A stretch of 64,000 nucleotides of DNA from Enterobacterales bacterium CwR94 (GTDB lineage Bacteria > Pseudomonadota > Gammaproteobacteria > Enterobacterales > Enterobacteriaceae): the NCBI GenBank assembly GCA_002837195.1, contig KZ478064.1, positions 1 through 64,000 of the forward strand. Direction: 5' to 3'. The position numbers and the translations under genes are program-made. The first letter of the stretch is position 1. Each line of letters starts with the position of its first letter. Under the pieces are notes generated by a model that saw only the letters and a list, made by a program, of their open reading frames with translations, ran no database searches and was not told the DNA's origin. Shown here in pieces: positions 38,065-46,962 of the stretch.

Positions 38065-38697
38065 ATGAACACGAAAACCATTCGTACAATGAGCGGCGCG
38101 GCAGCAACACCTTCACTGAACGCGAAAGAAACGGCTGTTATTGTGGTGGATATTCAATATGAATATTACGCACATGACGGCGAAACGCAGCCAAAAATGG
38201 TCATTCCTGACGGGATGGCTGTGCTCAATAACAGTAAGAAAATCGTAGAATTTGCGCGTAAAAACCACATGCCTGTGTTCTTCGTTGGTCACGTTGGCCC
38301 GGCGGATGGCCCGCTGTTCCAGGAAGGGGGACGTAACTCTGCGTTTCATGATGACCTGCTGCCTAATGAGGGCGAGGCAGTGATCATGAAAGCCACCCCG
38401 AGTTCCTTTGTGGGTACGGACCTGGATGCGCAATTAAAAGCGGCGGGTATTAAGCAACTGATTGTGATTGGCCTGATGAGCCACATGTGCATTTCGTCCA
38501 CAGCCCGTGATGCGGTGCCATTGGGCTACGCTGTGCTGATCCCCGATGATGCGACGGCAACGCGCGATCTGGAAAGCTGGGACGGCTCGGTGGTGGATCA
38601 CAAGACGCTGCACCGTTCAGCGCTTTCTGGCGTCGCTGATGTGTTTGCGGAAATCACGTTAACCGATCGCCTACTGAAAATGCCGGTGACAGCCTGA
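38065..38697 (+). CDS. Isochorismatase-family cysteine hydrolase
   Basis: This 210-residue cytoplasmic hydrolase is of the nicotinamidase/isochorismatase fold. The catalytic triad is visible as Asp29 (VIVVDIQYEYY), Lys109 (VIMKATPSSF) and Cys142 (GLMSHMCISST), with the usual cis-peptide Met-Ser-His context. ATG 38065 follows AGGGGA; an in-frame start 18 bases upstream is less well placed. Family members hydrolyse nicotinamide, isochorismate, carbamates, ureas or peroxyureidoacrylate, and the sequence does not decide among them. It stands alone between fimbrial operon 2 and convergent gbpA. Confidence 0.88.
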   Translation: MNTKTIRTMSGAAATPSLNAKETAVIVVDIQYEYYAHDGETQPKMVIPDGMAVLNNSKKIVEFARKNHMPVFFVGHVGPADGPLFQEGGRNSAFHDDLLPNEGEAVIMKATPSSFVGTDLDAQLKAAGIKQLIVIGLMSHMCISSTARDAVPLGYAVLIPDDATATRDLESWDGSVVDHKTLHRSALSGVADVFAEITLTDRLLKMPVTA

Positions 38698-38705
38698 TAA
38701 ACAAA

Positions 38706-38729
38706 AACGGCAGCCAGATGGCTGCCGTT
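38706..38729 (-). terminator. gbpA terminator
   Basis: The 10-bp stem AACGGCAGCC/GGCTGCCGTT with loop AGAT, read on the minus strand, is followed by TTTTTGTTT. It lies 25 bases after the gbpA stop and close to the end of the convergent hydrolase gene. Confidence 0.85.
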
Positions 38730-38754
38730 ATGGCTACAGAGGGTAAACCGTCAA

Positions 38755-40173
38755 TTAATGCTTGTGGCCGCTAATCTGGGTCCAGGCATCTTGCCAGTTT
38801 GAACCAATGCCAGGCACATAGTGGTGAGCGTTGATCTTACACCAGCCAGAGGCAGGGAAAGGTTTGCACTCATACACTTCGTTGTTTTGTGGTTGCAGCA
38901 CTTTGGTGCCTTCAACGTACTGTGCAATGCCTTCTGGGTAAACGAAATCGTAATCAACGGCTTTCGCGGATTCCAGACGGGTTTCAAACGATTGCTGGAA
39001 GGTTTTGCCATCACGCATGCGGCCTTCAACAACGATTGAGTGCGCGCCTTCTTCTGCTTTCCAGAACTCAATTGGCAGTGTGACTGTCTGGTCTTCAACC
39101 ACGACAGAACCGAAGCCAACGTTTTCCTGTTTCGCATTGTAGGCTTTCGCGTTCAATACCATCTCGCCAACCACTTTCACATCAACTGGCACAGAGGTTT
39201 TGCCTTCAGCAGCAATGGTGTAGCGATCTTGCATATTGCTCAGCGTCAGACCTGGACGCGTATCCGCCTGGGCATTAACTTGCAGCTCAACGCGAACAAT
39301 GGCGCTGCCTTCTTTCGCAAAAATGGTGTTGGCGCCTGCAACAGGTACGACATCACCTTCTTTGTTTTTCACACCGGCGCGGATGGTGTCATGCGCGGCA
39401 TTGATTTTGGTCGCCAGTGCCATTGACCACAGGTTAGGTTCGCCCGCTTCTGCAGAATCAATGTTCAGAGTGACGCTTAGGTCATCACGCTCACCGTTGG
39501 CATCAAACAGACGTGCTTTGACGCTGTCGCCCGCTTCCAGTGTTTGCGTTGGGGTGATCGCACCAATGTTGTGTTTCCACTCAGAGGCGATTTCATCAAA
39601 CTGCACATCGATCGCTTTGTAGAAGGTAGCACCAGTATCGGACACATCCCATGCGCCATAAATCACCTGGTAGCCAGTACGCTCTGGCAGATTACAGGTA
39701 TGGCTGATGTTCTCTCCCTGAATCGGGCCGCCAGGGATCACACAGAATGGCGTCAGTTCGAAAGAATCACGCGTCAGGGGCAGGTTTGGATTCCAGTCTT
39801 GCTTGGTCAGATAATATTTGAAATCTTTAATTGGGTGCTGAGCAGTAAAGTGCCAGGAAATAGTCAAAGGGCCTGGTTGAACATCATGCTTGTACCAACG
39901 GTCGCTGCTTTGTGCATCAACCGCAGAAAAACGTGTGTTGCCGCCGCTGACCAGCTGACCATCTTTAGGGCCTAATTCCGGGAAACCATCGTCAGTCTCG
40001 CCTACGCTCTGTGGTTCATACTGAACATCGCCACAGTTAATATTCTTGTTGCCGCCGCCGCTGCTGCACAGTTGATCACGTGAAGCTGGCTCAGTAATAA
40101 AACCGTGGGCGAAAGCACCGCCACTGATCACCAGCGCTGACACGGCCAACGCAATTTTGCTGATTTTCATCAT
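38755..40173 (-). CDS. gbpA: GbpA-like chitin-binding lytic polysaccharide monooxygenase
   Basis: This secreted AA10-type copper monooxygenase acts on chitin and, in Vibrio, works as a GlcNAc/mucin-binding colonisation factor exported by type II secretion. The 472 residues contain a signal peptide cleaved before His23 (GGAFA|HGFITEPASRDQLC), so the mature N-terminus is the first copper His. The second is probably His108 (TISWHFTAQHP). GbpA middle domains span about 205-400. A short C-terminal chitin-binding module (about 415-472) has ECKPFPASGWCKINAHHYVP and a Trp-rich end. AAGGG precedes the ATG pair. The type II secretion genes alongside make export by that route likely. Confidence 0.93.
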   Translation of the reverse strand: MMKISKIALAVSALVISGGAFAHGFITEPASRDQLCSSGGGNKNINCGDVQYEPQSVGETDDGFPELGPKDGQLVSGGNTRFSAVDAQSSDRWYKHDVQPGPLTISWHFTAQHPIKDFKYYLTKQDWNPNLPLTRDSFELTPFCVIPGGPIQGENISHTCNLPERTGYQVIYGAWDVSDTGATFYKAIDVQFDEIASEWKHNIGAITPTQTLEAGDSVKARLFDANGERDDLSVTLNIDSAEAGEPNLWSMALATKINAAHDTIRAGVKNKEGDVVPVAGANTIFAKEGSAIVRVELQVNAQADTRPGLTLSNMQDRYTIAAEGKTSVPVDVKVVGEMVLNAKAYNAKQENVGFGSVVVEDQTVTLPIEFWKAEEGAHSIVVEGRMRDGKTFQQSFETRLESAKAVDYDFVYPEGIAQYVEGTKVLQPQNNEVYECKPFPASGWCKINAHHYVPGIGSNWQDAWTQISGHKH

Positions 40174-40404
40174 TGAAGTATTCCCTTGAGGTACCTGACG
40201 TCCCGCTGACGCCTTGTTCCGCCCTGAGTCATTTCAGGACGTGGGCAGGCTACCGAGAGAAATCACTACACCGTTACTTATTCAGCATTAATCGACATTG
40301 GGTAAGCTAATTAATTTCTTTTTCCAAAAGAGGCTGAAAAAATAAGCCTCATCGCGCCTTAAAAGTGCTTAATTTGATTATTTGGCGCGGCGGGACAGGA
40401 TAAA

Positions 40405-40794
40405 ATGCGTCTTTTATTCCGAGCCGCCATCATGATGAAACCCCTCTGTTTAGCGCTGAGCGCGCTTTTCCTGCTCACAGCTTGTCAGCAGCGCCCTGCA
40501 CCCTCGGTAGCGCAAGAAACGCAAGTGCAACAGCTCTCGGCATTAATTGCCGCCGCTAACTGGCTGCGCGATAACTGCGCGCGCAGTGACATTCCTGATA
40601 CACAGCGCGTAACGGCACATGCGTTAGCGCAAGCCCAGGCGCGGGGCTGGAACACGCGGGCTATCGCTTCACCGACCCTGGCATTGGCGGCTGAGCAACG
40701 CTATCAGGCGTTGAGCGATGATAATCAGACACCCACCGAGAAGTGTGCGGCGCTCAATGCCAGTGCGGTGCCGTTTTTGCAGCAGCTTAACTGA
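40405..40794 (+). CDS. gspS: Type II secretion pilotin, PulS/OutS-like lipoprotein
   Basis: Pilotins bring the secretin GspD to the outer membrane. The 129-residue product has a lipoprotein signal with lipobox LLTAC (lipidated Cys27) and a small helical domain with the PulS/OutS-like segment ANWLRDNCARSDIPDTQRV and a second Cys (TEKCAALN) that probably forms a disulfide. ATG 40405 has AGGA four bases upstream; ATG 40432 or 40435 would give a shorter signal. The gene faces gspO and their 3' ends overlap by 8 bases, as PulS faces the pul operon in Klebsiella. Confidence 0.85.
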   Translation: MRLLFRAAIMMKPLCLALSALFLLTACQQRPAPSVAQETQVQQLSALIAAANWLRDNCARSDIPDTQRVTAHALAQAQARGWNTRAIASPTLALAAEQRYQALSDDNQTPTEKCAALNASAVPFLQQLN

Positions 40795-41554
40795 GTGAGG
40801 CAATAAACAGTCCCGCGCCGGCCAGCGCCAACGAGGGGCCAAAGGGGATCGCGCGTTGGAGGTCGACACGGCCGCGTCCCAACAACACGGCGAGAATGAT
40901 GCCGCTGCTGGCAGCCATCAGCAGCAGCATCGGCAATGCTGGCCAGCCCAGCCAGGCCAGTAACGCCGCTAACAGTTTGGCATCGCCCTGGCCCAGCGCT
41001 TCCACACCGCGCCAGCGTTGCCAGATATCTGACAATAATCGAAACAGTAAGTACCCGATGCAGGCACCGATCACGCCCTGCTCCAGTGAGCCAGGCAGCA
41101 ATTGAAAGGCATGCAGCAGTAAACCCAGCCACAGCAGAGGCAGTGTTAGCGCATCCGGCAGCAGTTGATGCTGCCAGTCAATCGCCACCAGCGGAATGAG
41201 AAACCACACCAGCAGTAGCGCGGCGAGTAAGGTTGCATCCCAGGGCAGAAACAGCGCCAGCGTGAGGCTCAACGCCGCCGTCAGCGCTTCGATGGCGGGA
41301 TAGCGCCAACTGATGGCAGAGCCACAATGGCGACAGCGTCCGCGCAAATGCAGCCAACTCAACAGCGGCAGATTATCCCGCCAGCGCAGTGGGGTTTTAC
41401 ACTGCGGGCAGTGTGAGCGCGGCAGGCTGAGCGTTAAGCCGCAGTCTGGATGCATAATCTGCTGTGGCAGTCGCCAAATCACCACATTCAGAAAGCTCCC
41501 TACCGACAGCGCCACCAGTGCGCCCAGGATCCAGAGAACGGCATCATTCCACAT
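40787..41554 (-). CDS. gspO: Type II secretion prepilin peptidase
   Basis: GspO is an inner-membrane aspartic protease that cleaves and N-methylates the pseudopilins GspG-K. The 255 residues include the N-terminal segment SVGSFLNVVIWRLP, the zinc-binding pairs CPQC and CRHC (about 49-76), and the two catalytic aspartates in VAIDWQHQLLPD and LGQGDAKLLA. About eight hydrophobic helices are visible. It is last in the gsp operon and overlaps gspM by 11 bases. Confidence 0.96.
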   Translation of the reverse strand: MWNDAVLWILGALVALSVGSFLNVVIWRLPQQIMHPDCGLTLSLPRSHCPQCKTPLRWRDNLPLLSWLHLRGRCRHCGSAISWRYPAIEALTAALSLTLALFLPWDATLLAALLLVWFLIPLVAIDWQHQLLPDALTLPLLWLGLLLHAFQLLPGSLEQGVIGACIGYLLFRLLSDIWQRWRGVEALGQGDAKLLAALLAWLGWPALPMLLLMAASSGIILAVLLGRGRVDLQRAIPFGPSLALAGAGLFIASLS

Positions 41555-42014
41555 GGCGTAGTTCCAGTTGAGTGAGCATGACGCGTGCCTGCTGCCGGGA
41601 AATGTTCAGCCGCACCGCTTGCCATCCCCAGCGCGCATCGGCTTGTGCCAGCCAGTGGGTCAGGGTTGAGAATTGAATTTCAGCCGGGGCGGTCAGCACC
41701 ACGCGGGTGTCTTGCTGTGCCAGCCTCAGCGGTAATCCTGCTTGTTGTGCCAACTGCTGTAAGGCCGCGAAATCGGGAGGCGCTTTGGCCGGATGGGCGG
41801 CAACACGCTGTGCCAGAGCGGCTTCCCAGGCCGGTAATTCGCGCAGTGCGCGCTGTTCCTGTTGCAGCGTCTGGTGCGCGCGATCTCGATAGTTGATGGC
41901 TTGCAGCCAGGCCTGGTGACAGGACAACAGCACCAGCGCGGCAGCGGCAAACGCGATCAGCCGCTGTTCACGTGGCTGGCGCTGCTGCCACCAACGGATC
42001 AGGCGTGCTTTCAT
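41544..42014 (-). CDS. gspM: Type II secretion assembly-platform protein GspM
   Basis: This bitopic inner-membrane protein of 156 residues has a cytoplasmic basic N-terminus (RWWQQRQPREQR), one membrane helix (LIAFAAAALVLLSCH, about 19-35) and a periplasmic ferredoxin-like domain ending in RVMLTQLELRHVE. It partners GspL at the platform. ATG overlaps the gspL stop (ATGA). gspN, often the next gene, is absent. Confidence 0.92.
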   Translation of the reverse strand: MKARLIRWWQQRQPREQRLIAFAAAALVLLSCHQAWLQAINYRDRAHQTLQQEQRALRELPAWEAALAQRVAAHPAKAPPDFAALQQLAQQAGLPLRLAQQDTRVVLTAPAEIQFSTLTHWLAQADARWGWQAVRLNISRQQARVMLTQLELRHVE

Positions 42015-43045
42015 TGGGACCTCACTGTCATCTGATTATCCTTCACGGTGACCGTTAAACCTGTTGGTGCTTGTGTCCCCAGGCTGGCAGGCAAGGGTTG
42101 GCTGAAGGTTAAGCGCAGCAGGGCGTGTTGCGCATCCCAATTTAATGTTTGCACTGGGTTCTCTTTCTGCGTTGCGAGCAAGGCCGCAGAGTGTGTCAGC
42201 AGCGGCAGCAACGCCGAAGAGGGCGTCTGGGTATCGCTTTCTGCCAGTTTGCGGGTAAAGGCGCGACGCGGATAGTCAGGTTGCTCATTCGGAAACCACT
42301 GCTGATAGCGCGCCAGGGTATTTTGCTGTAGCGCGGTTAGCGCCCGTTGTGCCTGCCAGCCTTGCCACACAGGTTCGGCAAGCAGACTGCTGAGTAGCAG
42401 GCACAGGGCTGCCGACAGCGCCAAAAGGGGCTGCCGCAGGTTGGGTTCGGCTGGTGGCAGTAGCGAGACGTTGCTGCTCAGGGCGCATTGTGCGATCTCT
42501 GCAAAGGTCACCGTGCGCTGCGTCAGGGCACTTAAGGTGGGATGATGCGGCTGCACGCTTTGCCAGGCGGTGTCACTGAGCACAATACGTTCCCCTGTGG
42601 CCGGGTGAATTAACCAGCGCGTGTCCATCTGCCAGGCCTCACCTGTGGGCACCGTCAGCACATCGGGTAGAACTTGCTGTGGGGAATAGCCCAGAGCCGC
42701 CGCCTTGTCGAGCTGAGCATGCAGGGCGTCCTCTGCCACGGCGGCCATCAGTCTGCCGTTAAGGGTGGGCAGCAGATCGACGATATGCAGATGTTCTGCT
42801 TCTTCGCTCAGCAGGGGTTCCAGTTGCCACTGCTGAGCCTGTTGGCTTCCCGCGCTCACCGTGGCTAACAGTAGGTGCTCGCCGGGAAATAACAGCAGGG
42901 TACGGACGGTCTCTACCGCGGGCATCCCTGCCGCGTCGTGCCCCTGTGTGACGCGACCATCGGCGTGCTGGCAATACCACTGCGGCGTGTCACCGTGCAG
43001 CGATAAGACCAGCAAATCACGGGATTTTTTACGGTGCAACATCAT
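42011..43045 (-). CDS. gspL: Type II secretion protein GspL
   Basis: GspL links the ATPase GspE to the membrane platform. The 344-residue protein has an actin-like cytoplasmic domain (about 10-205), one membrane helix (LLALSAALCLLLSSLLAEP, about 212-230) and a periplasmic domain. LLLFPGEHLLLATVSA and DVLTVP are typical of the cytoplasmic part. The start overlaps the gspK stop. Confidence 0.93.
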   Translation of the reverse strand: MMLHRKKSRDLLVLSLHGDTPQWYCQHADGRVTQGHDAAGMPAVETVRTLLLFPGEHLLLATVSAGSQQAQQWQLEPLLSEEAEHLHIVDLLPTLNGRLMAAVAEDALHAQLDKAAALGYSPQQVLPDVLTVPTGEAWQMDTRWLIHPATGERIVLSDTAWQSVQPHHPTLSALTQRTVTFAEIAQCALSSNVSLLPPAEPNLRQPLLALSAALCLLLSSLLAEPVWQGWQAQRALTALQQNTLARYQQWFPNEQPDYPRRAFTRKLAESDTQTPSSALLPLLTHSAALLATQKENPVQTLNWDAQHALLRLTFSQPLPASLGTQAPTGLTVTVKDNQMTVRSQ

Positions 43046-43929
43046 GAGGCGTCACTGACTCCATATTGACGATAAAGAACTTTCAGGCGCGTCTTCTCTT
43101 TCACGGTTTGGCTGCGCAACGCCACAAAGGTGTGGTCATTGACCAGCCAAATGGAGAGTTCCCGGTACTGACTTTCGGTGACCACCACACTTTGCAAAGT
43201 GCTGGCCTGCGTTTTTAACGCTTCCGGCAGCATGGCCATAAAAGCATCAACATCCCGCCAGCCCGCAGCGGGCCGATTTGCCAGTAAGGCGTTCAGAGTA
43301 TGGGGTTCCAGGCTGTCTGCCAGCATGGCGCGCAGCAAAGGAAGGTGCTCGCGGGTCAGCGCATTGATATTGATTTGCAGCCGGGTTTCCGGCAGCACAC
43401 AAAGCTGGTTTGCCAGTGCTGACCACAGTGGATCGGCCAGTTCCGGCATATCACGTAGCTGCGTTTTATCATCCAGCGCGGGCGAGGGTTTTCGTACCTG
43501 CGCGGGGTTTAAGCGTGCGGTGATGGCGGTTAACATGTGGGCTATTTGGGGCTCTGTGACGCCCTGTTGGCGTAACAGTTGCGCGAAAATACGCTGAGCG
43601 GCGGTTGGCCACATAACGCCATCATTATCGCGCCGGGCAGGCATTGCCAACGCATTCAGGTTGAAACAGGTTTGTCTGTCCTGCCAGCGATAACGCACGG
43701 TGCTCTCTTCCAGCCGCAGCGTATGCGGTTTGCCATCAGCAACCTCGGCGGGATGTTGCAGCAGCCATTGTTCGGCACCGGCCACGGCCCATTTTGCCTG
43801 TTGTTGCTGCTGAATATTTTCCGCCCGACGTAGCGCACTGATCCACTGGCGCTGGCCCGCCACGGCCAGTAACGACATCATCACGATCATCAGCAACACG
43901 GTAATTAGCGCAATTCCTCGCTGTTTCAT
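43042..43929 (-). CDS. gspK: Type II secretion minor pseudopilin GspK
   Basis: GspK caps the pseudopilus tip together with GspI and GspJ. ATG 43929 (295 residues) overlaps the gspJ stop as ATGA and gives the expected short leader MKQRG followed by IALITVLLMIVMMSLLA; upstream in-frame sequence lies inside gspJ. The large alpha-helical insert that distinguishes GspK from other pseudopilins is present (about 110-220). Confidence 0.94.
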   Translation of the reverse strand: MKQRGIALITVLLMIVMMSLLAVAGQRQWISALRRAENIQQQQQAKWAVAGAEQWLLQHPAEVADGKPHTLRLEESTVRYRWQDRQTCFNLNALAMPARRDNDGVMWPTAAQRIFAQLLRQQGVTEPQIAHMLTAITARLNPAQVRKPSPALDDKTQLRDMPELADPLWSALANQLCVLPETRLQININALTREHLPLLRAMLADSLEPHTLNALLANRPAAGWRDVDAFMAMLPEALKTQASTLQSVVVTESQYRELSIWLVNDHTFVALRSQTVKEKTRLKVLYRQYGVSDAS

Positions 43930-44492
43930 CCGGCTTGCTCCAGGCGAAACAGGCGGGTCACATCGCCCCAACCCTGCACCCTCAAGGTGATTTCAATCGC
44001 TTCCGGCAGGGCAAAACTCGCGTTCCACTCGGTTTGCCAGCGGCCCGCCGTGTAAAAGCGCAGCGTGGCCTTGCTGATGGAGGGAAAGGTGAGTGCGGGA
44101 CTGCTGGCTGACAGATTTACTCGTGAGAGCTGCTGTGCGTCAATCCGCCAGGCAACATGTTGCAAGGCGGAGCGGGCTTGCGATTGCGGGTTCAGCCAGT
44201 TGCGGCGCGTCAATTTCAGCACCAGCGGGCCGTTGCCCGCCTGAAAAGCGGGTGTGGATTTCCTCTGCGTGACCGCTTCAATCGGGATCAGTGCGTGTTG
44301 CAGGTCGTGTTCAATCAAAGCAAAAGCGCGGGCAAGTTCAGTGAGTTGCTGCTGGTGCTCCCGTGTTTGCTGTTGGCTGCGTTGCATGGTTTGCAATATT
44401 TGCCATCCCGCCAGGCTAATCAGCGCAAAAATGGTCAGTGCCAACATCATTTCCAGCAGGGTAAATCCCCGTTGTGAGCCGTTGCTACGCAT
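43926..44492 (-). CDS. gspJ: Type II secretion minor pseudopilin GspJ
   Basis: The 188-residue pseudopilin has prepilin leader MRSNGSQRG cleaved before FTLLEMMLALTIFALISLAG, with the invariant Glu at mature position 5. A cluster of Gln-rich helix follows. Its start overlaps the gspI stop by one base. Confidence 0.94.
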   Translation of the reverse strand: MRSNGSQRGFTLLEMMLALTIFALISLAGWQILQTMQRSQQQTREHQQQLTELARAFALIEHDLQHALIPIEAVTQRKSTPAFQAGNGPLVLKLTRRNWLNPQSQARSALQHVAWRIDAQQLSRVNLSASSPALTFPSISKATLRFYTAGRWQTEWNASFALPEAIEITLRVQGWGDVTRLFRLEQAG

Positions 44493-44848
44493 CAGGAACG
44501 CCAGGCGTGTAAACGCACAATGGGGCGCGGCGCGGCAGCGGTCTCGCGGACTTCAACCTCAATGGCCCACACCGCGGGATTGTCAGTGGCGACAGCCCGC
44601 TGAGACCAAAACCAACGCTGATTCGCCATGACTATTTCTCCACGTTGCGTGCTGAGTGCGGCGCGTAACGGTTGCAACTGCATCGTAACCAGTTGATTTT
44701 CTGCGACCCATGCGGCCATCTGTTTGCGTTCGAGATAGTCCAGATTGCGCACCTGCTCATGGCTGGTCTTCATCAGCGCGAGGCCTGCGGTGGCTAACAG
44801 CGCCATCGCAATCATCACTTCAATTAACGTCATGCCGCGTTGGTTCAT
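44492..44848 (-). CDS. gspI: Type II secretion minor pseudopilin GspI
   Basis: This small 118-residue pseudopilin has leader MNQRG before MTLIEVMIAMALLATAGLAL and Glu at mature position 5. WVAENQLV (about 47-54) is the conserved segment of the family. The start overlaps the gspH stop by 4 bases. Confidence 0.94.
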   Translation of the reverse strand: MNQRGMTLIEVMIAMALLATAGLALMKTSHEQVRNLDYLERKQMAAWVAENQLVTMQLQPLRAALSTQRGEIVMANQRWFWSQRAVATDNPAVWAIEVEVRETAAAPRPIVRLHAWRS

Positions 44849-45315
44849 GGCGTCGCTTGCGCAAACAGGGCAGCGGAAGACAGCACGAGCCTGTGAGGCT
44901 GGCCATCCTCGGCGCGCCAGACGAGATCGGTGGCCGTGATGTCACCGTCAGGGAGAAACCACACTGTCAGGGGCGCAGCACCAGGCAGATCAAATTCGCC
45001 TGCCGCTAAGGTGCCGGCCGCCAGCCGATTATTAACGGGCGACCATTGGGTCTCGGGGAACGGGCCAGGTTCGTCGCCGTGCCCGGCCTGTAAAACAGAA
45101 AGCTGCCAGCGGGAGGGATAAATCTGCAAACGCCAGAAGCGCCCCTCCAGTTGTGCCTGTTCCGAGGCCCAGCGTGCGGCAAAGCGCACCGGCTCTAGCG
45201 CATCATTATTCGCCGGGCTCGGCAGGGCCGTGACCACCATGCGCGCCACTACGGCCAGCAGCATCACGACCACCATCATCTCCAGCAGCGTAAAGCCCGA
45301 CTCTTCGTCAATCAC
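44845..45315 (-). CDS. gspH: Type II secretion minor pseudopilin GspH
   Basis: The 156-residue pseudopilin has leader MIDEESG before FTLLEMMVVVMLLAVVARMV. The C-terminal beta domain carries the low-conservation GspH pattern, with WRLQIYPSRWQLSVL near residue 60. The start overlaps the gspG stop by 4 bases. Confidence 0.93.
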   Translation of the reverse strand: MIDEESGFTLLEMMVVVMLLAVVARMVVTALPSPANNDALEPVRFAARWASEQAQLEGRFWRLQIYPSRWQLSVLQAGHGDEPGPFPETQWSPVNNRLAAGTLAAGEFDLPGAAPLTVWFLPDGDITATDLVWRAEDGQPHRLVLSSAALFAQATP

Positions 45316-45767
45316 GATGCGTTTGCGCCGTCGAGTTGCCAGTTATTGATGTCGTCTGCGGTATCGGGTTCGCCATCGGGCCCGACCGAGAACAGATCAA
45401 ACGCCCCCTGGACGCCAGGGCTTATCAGACGGTAATCGTTACCCCAGGGATCTTGTGGCAAACGGCGAATATAGCCATCGCTGCGATAGTTACGCGGCAG
45501 GGGAGCGAGAGTGGGAGCGGTGACCAGCGCTTTCAGCCCCTGCTCAGTGGTGGGATAGCGGCCATTGTCGAGCTTGTACATATCCAGCGCATTTTCCAGC
45601 GTCACAATGTCGCTGACCGCTTTTTGATGATCGGCACGATCCTTATTCCCCATCAGGCTGGGGATGACCAGGCTGGCCAGAATGCCAAGGATGACGATCA
45701 CGACCATGATTTCCAGCAAGGTAAAGCCGCGTTGACGTTGGGCGGCGGCAGGAGAGGGCATATCCAT
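45312..45767 (-). CDS. gspG: Type II secretion major pseudopilin GspG
   Basis: GspG builds the pseudopilus shaft. ATG 45767 gives 151 residues with AGGA upstream; an earlier in-frame start would lie inside gspF. The leader ends QRQRG before FTLLEIMVVIVILGILASLV. The mature domain has YKLDNGRYPTTEQGLKALV, DPWGNDYRL and the C-terminal calcium-site loop GPDGEPDTADDINNW. Confidence 0.97.
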   Translation of the reverse strand: MDMPSPAAAQRQRGFTLLEIMVVIVILGILASLVIPSLMGNKDRADHQKAVSDIVTLENALDMYKLDNGRYPTTEQGLKALVTAPTLAPLPRNYRSDGYIRRLPQDPWGNDYRLISPGVQGAFDLFSVGPDGEPDTADDINNWQLDGANAS

Positions 45768-45771
45768 TGAG

Positions 45772-46962
45772 TTATCCTGTAAGGCTGTTGAGTTGTAAAA
45801 TGGGTTGCAGAATGGCGAGGATAATGAACAGCACAACGGCTGCCATCACGACGATCAGCAACGGTTCGAAAAGGCTAACGGCCAGCGTCATCTGGCTCAT
45901 AAAGGCTTGATCCTGAATATCCGCGGTGCGCTTGAGCATGGCGTCCAGCTCTCCGCTCTGCTCCCCGCTGGCAATCATGTGGCGCATCATGGGGGTGAGC
46001 AGACGCGTTTCATCCAGCGCCTGCGTTAAGGTGGCGCCTTCACGCACGCGATCGGCAGCCTGTTGCAGTTGCTGGCGAATAAAGTCGTTACTCAGCACTG
46101 CGGCGCTGATCGCCATGCTTTCCAGCAGCGGCACGGCACTGTGCGTCAGGATGCTTAGCGTGCGGGCGTAACGCGCCAGATTCAGGTTGAGCACTATGCG
46201 TCCGAACACCGGCAGGCGAAGCTGACGTTGATGCCAGCGAAGACGCAGATCGGGACGCCGCAACGCCAGACGAAACAGGGTGAGGCTGGCGGCCACCAAG
46301 ACGATCAGTAACGCGCCATACTGTTGCGCTGCCGCGCTCAGTTGCATCAATAAGCGGGTGGTGGCAGGCAGTTGCTGGCGCATGTGGGTAAATTGGGAGA
46401 CCACTTCGGGCACCACCGCGGTGAGCAAAATCCCCACCACAATCAGCGCCACCACGGTGAGTAGCAACGGGTAGATCATCGCCTGCAACAGCTTACTTTT
46501 TAGCTGCTGGGCTTTTTCGCTGTAGTCTGCCAACTGCTCTAAGACGCGATCCAGGCGCCCGGAGGCTTCTCCTGCGGCGATCATGGCGCGGTACAGCGGC
46601 GTAAAGGTCTTCGGCCAGCGTGCCACGGCCTCCGCCAGTGAACTGCCTTCCAGCACCTGTTGACGCAGGGTATGCAGCAAGGCTTTTTGACGGGGTTTAT
46701 CGCACTGATTTTCCAGCGCTTGCAGCGACTGCGCCAAAGGCAGGCTGGCGCTGGTTAAGGTGGCAAGTTGGCGCATCATCAGCACAAAATCGCGGTGCTT
46801 GAGCGCGTGTTCACGGGTGGCGCGTGCGGTGACCGGCTCCAGGCTTTGCGGCAGCAGTTGCTGCTCGCGCAGGCGCTGCCGGGCTTCACGAGCGCTGTCC
46901 GCAGAGAGTTGCCCTTGCTGGCGCTTGCCGTGGCAATCGGTGGCGCGATAACGGAATTCCAT
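45772..46962 (-). CDS. gspF: Type II secretion inner-membrane platform protein GspF
   Basis: This 396-residue polytopic protein has two homologous cytoplasmic GspF domains (about 65-190 and 265-390) with MIAAGEASGRLDRVLEQLA and MIASGEQSGELDAMLKRTA as matching repeats. Three membrane helices lie near 165-190, 215-235 and 370-390. ATG 46962 overlaps the gspE stop by one base (TGATG); a GTG six bases upstream would lie on the ribosome-binding site. Confidence 0.96.
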   Translation of the reverse strand: MEFRYRATDCHGKRQQGQLSADSAREARQRLREQQLLPQSLEPVTARATREHALKHRDFVLMMRQLATLTSASLPLAQSLQALENQCDKPRQKALLHTLRQQVLEGSSLAEAVARWPKTFTPLYRAMIAAGEASGRLDRVLEQLADYSEKAQQLKSKLLQAMIYPLLLTVVALIVVGILLTAVVPEVVSQFTHMRQQLPATTRLLMQLSAAAQQYGALLIVLVAASLTLFRLALRRPDLRLRWHQRQLRLPVFGRIVLNLNLARYARTLSILTHSAVPLLESMAISAAVLSNDFIRQQLQQAADRVREGATLTQALDETRLLTPMMRHMIASGEQSGELDAMLKRTADIQDQAFMSQMTLAVSLFEPLLIVVMAAVVLFIILAILQPILQLNSLTG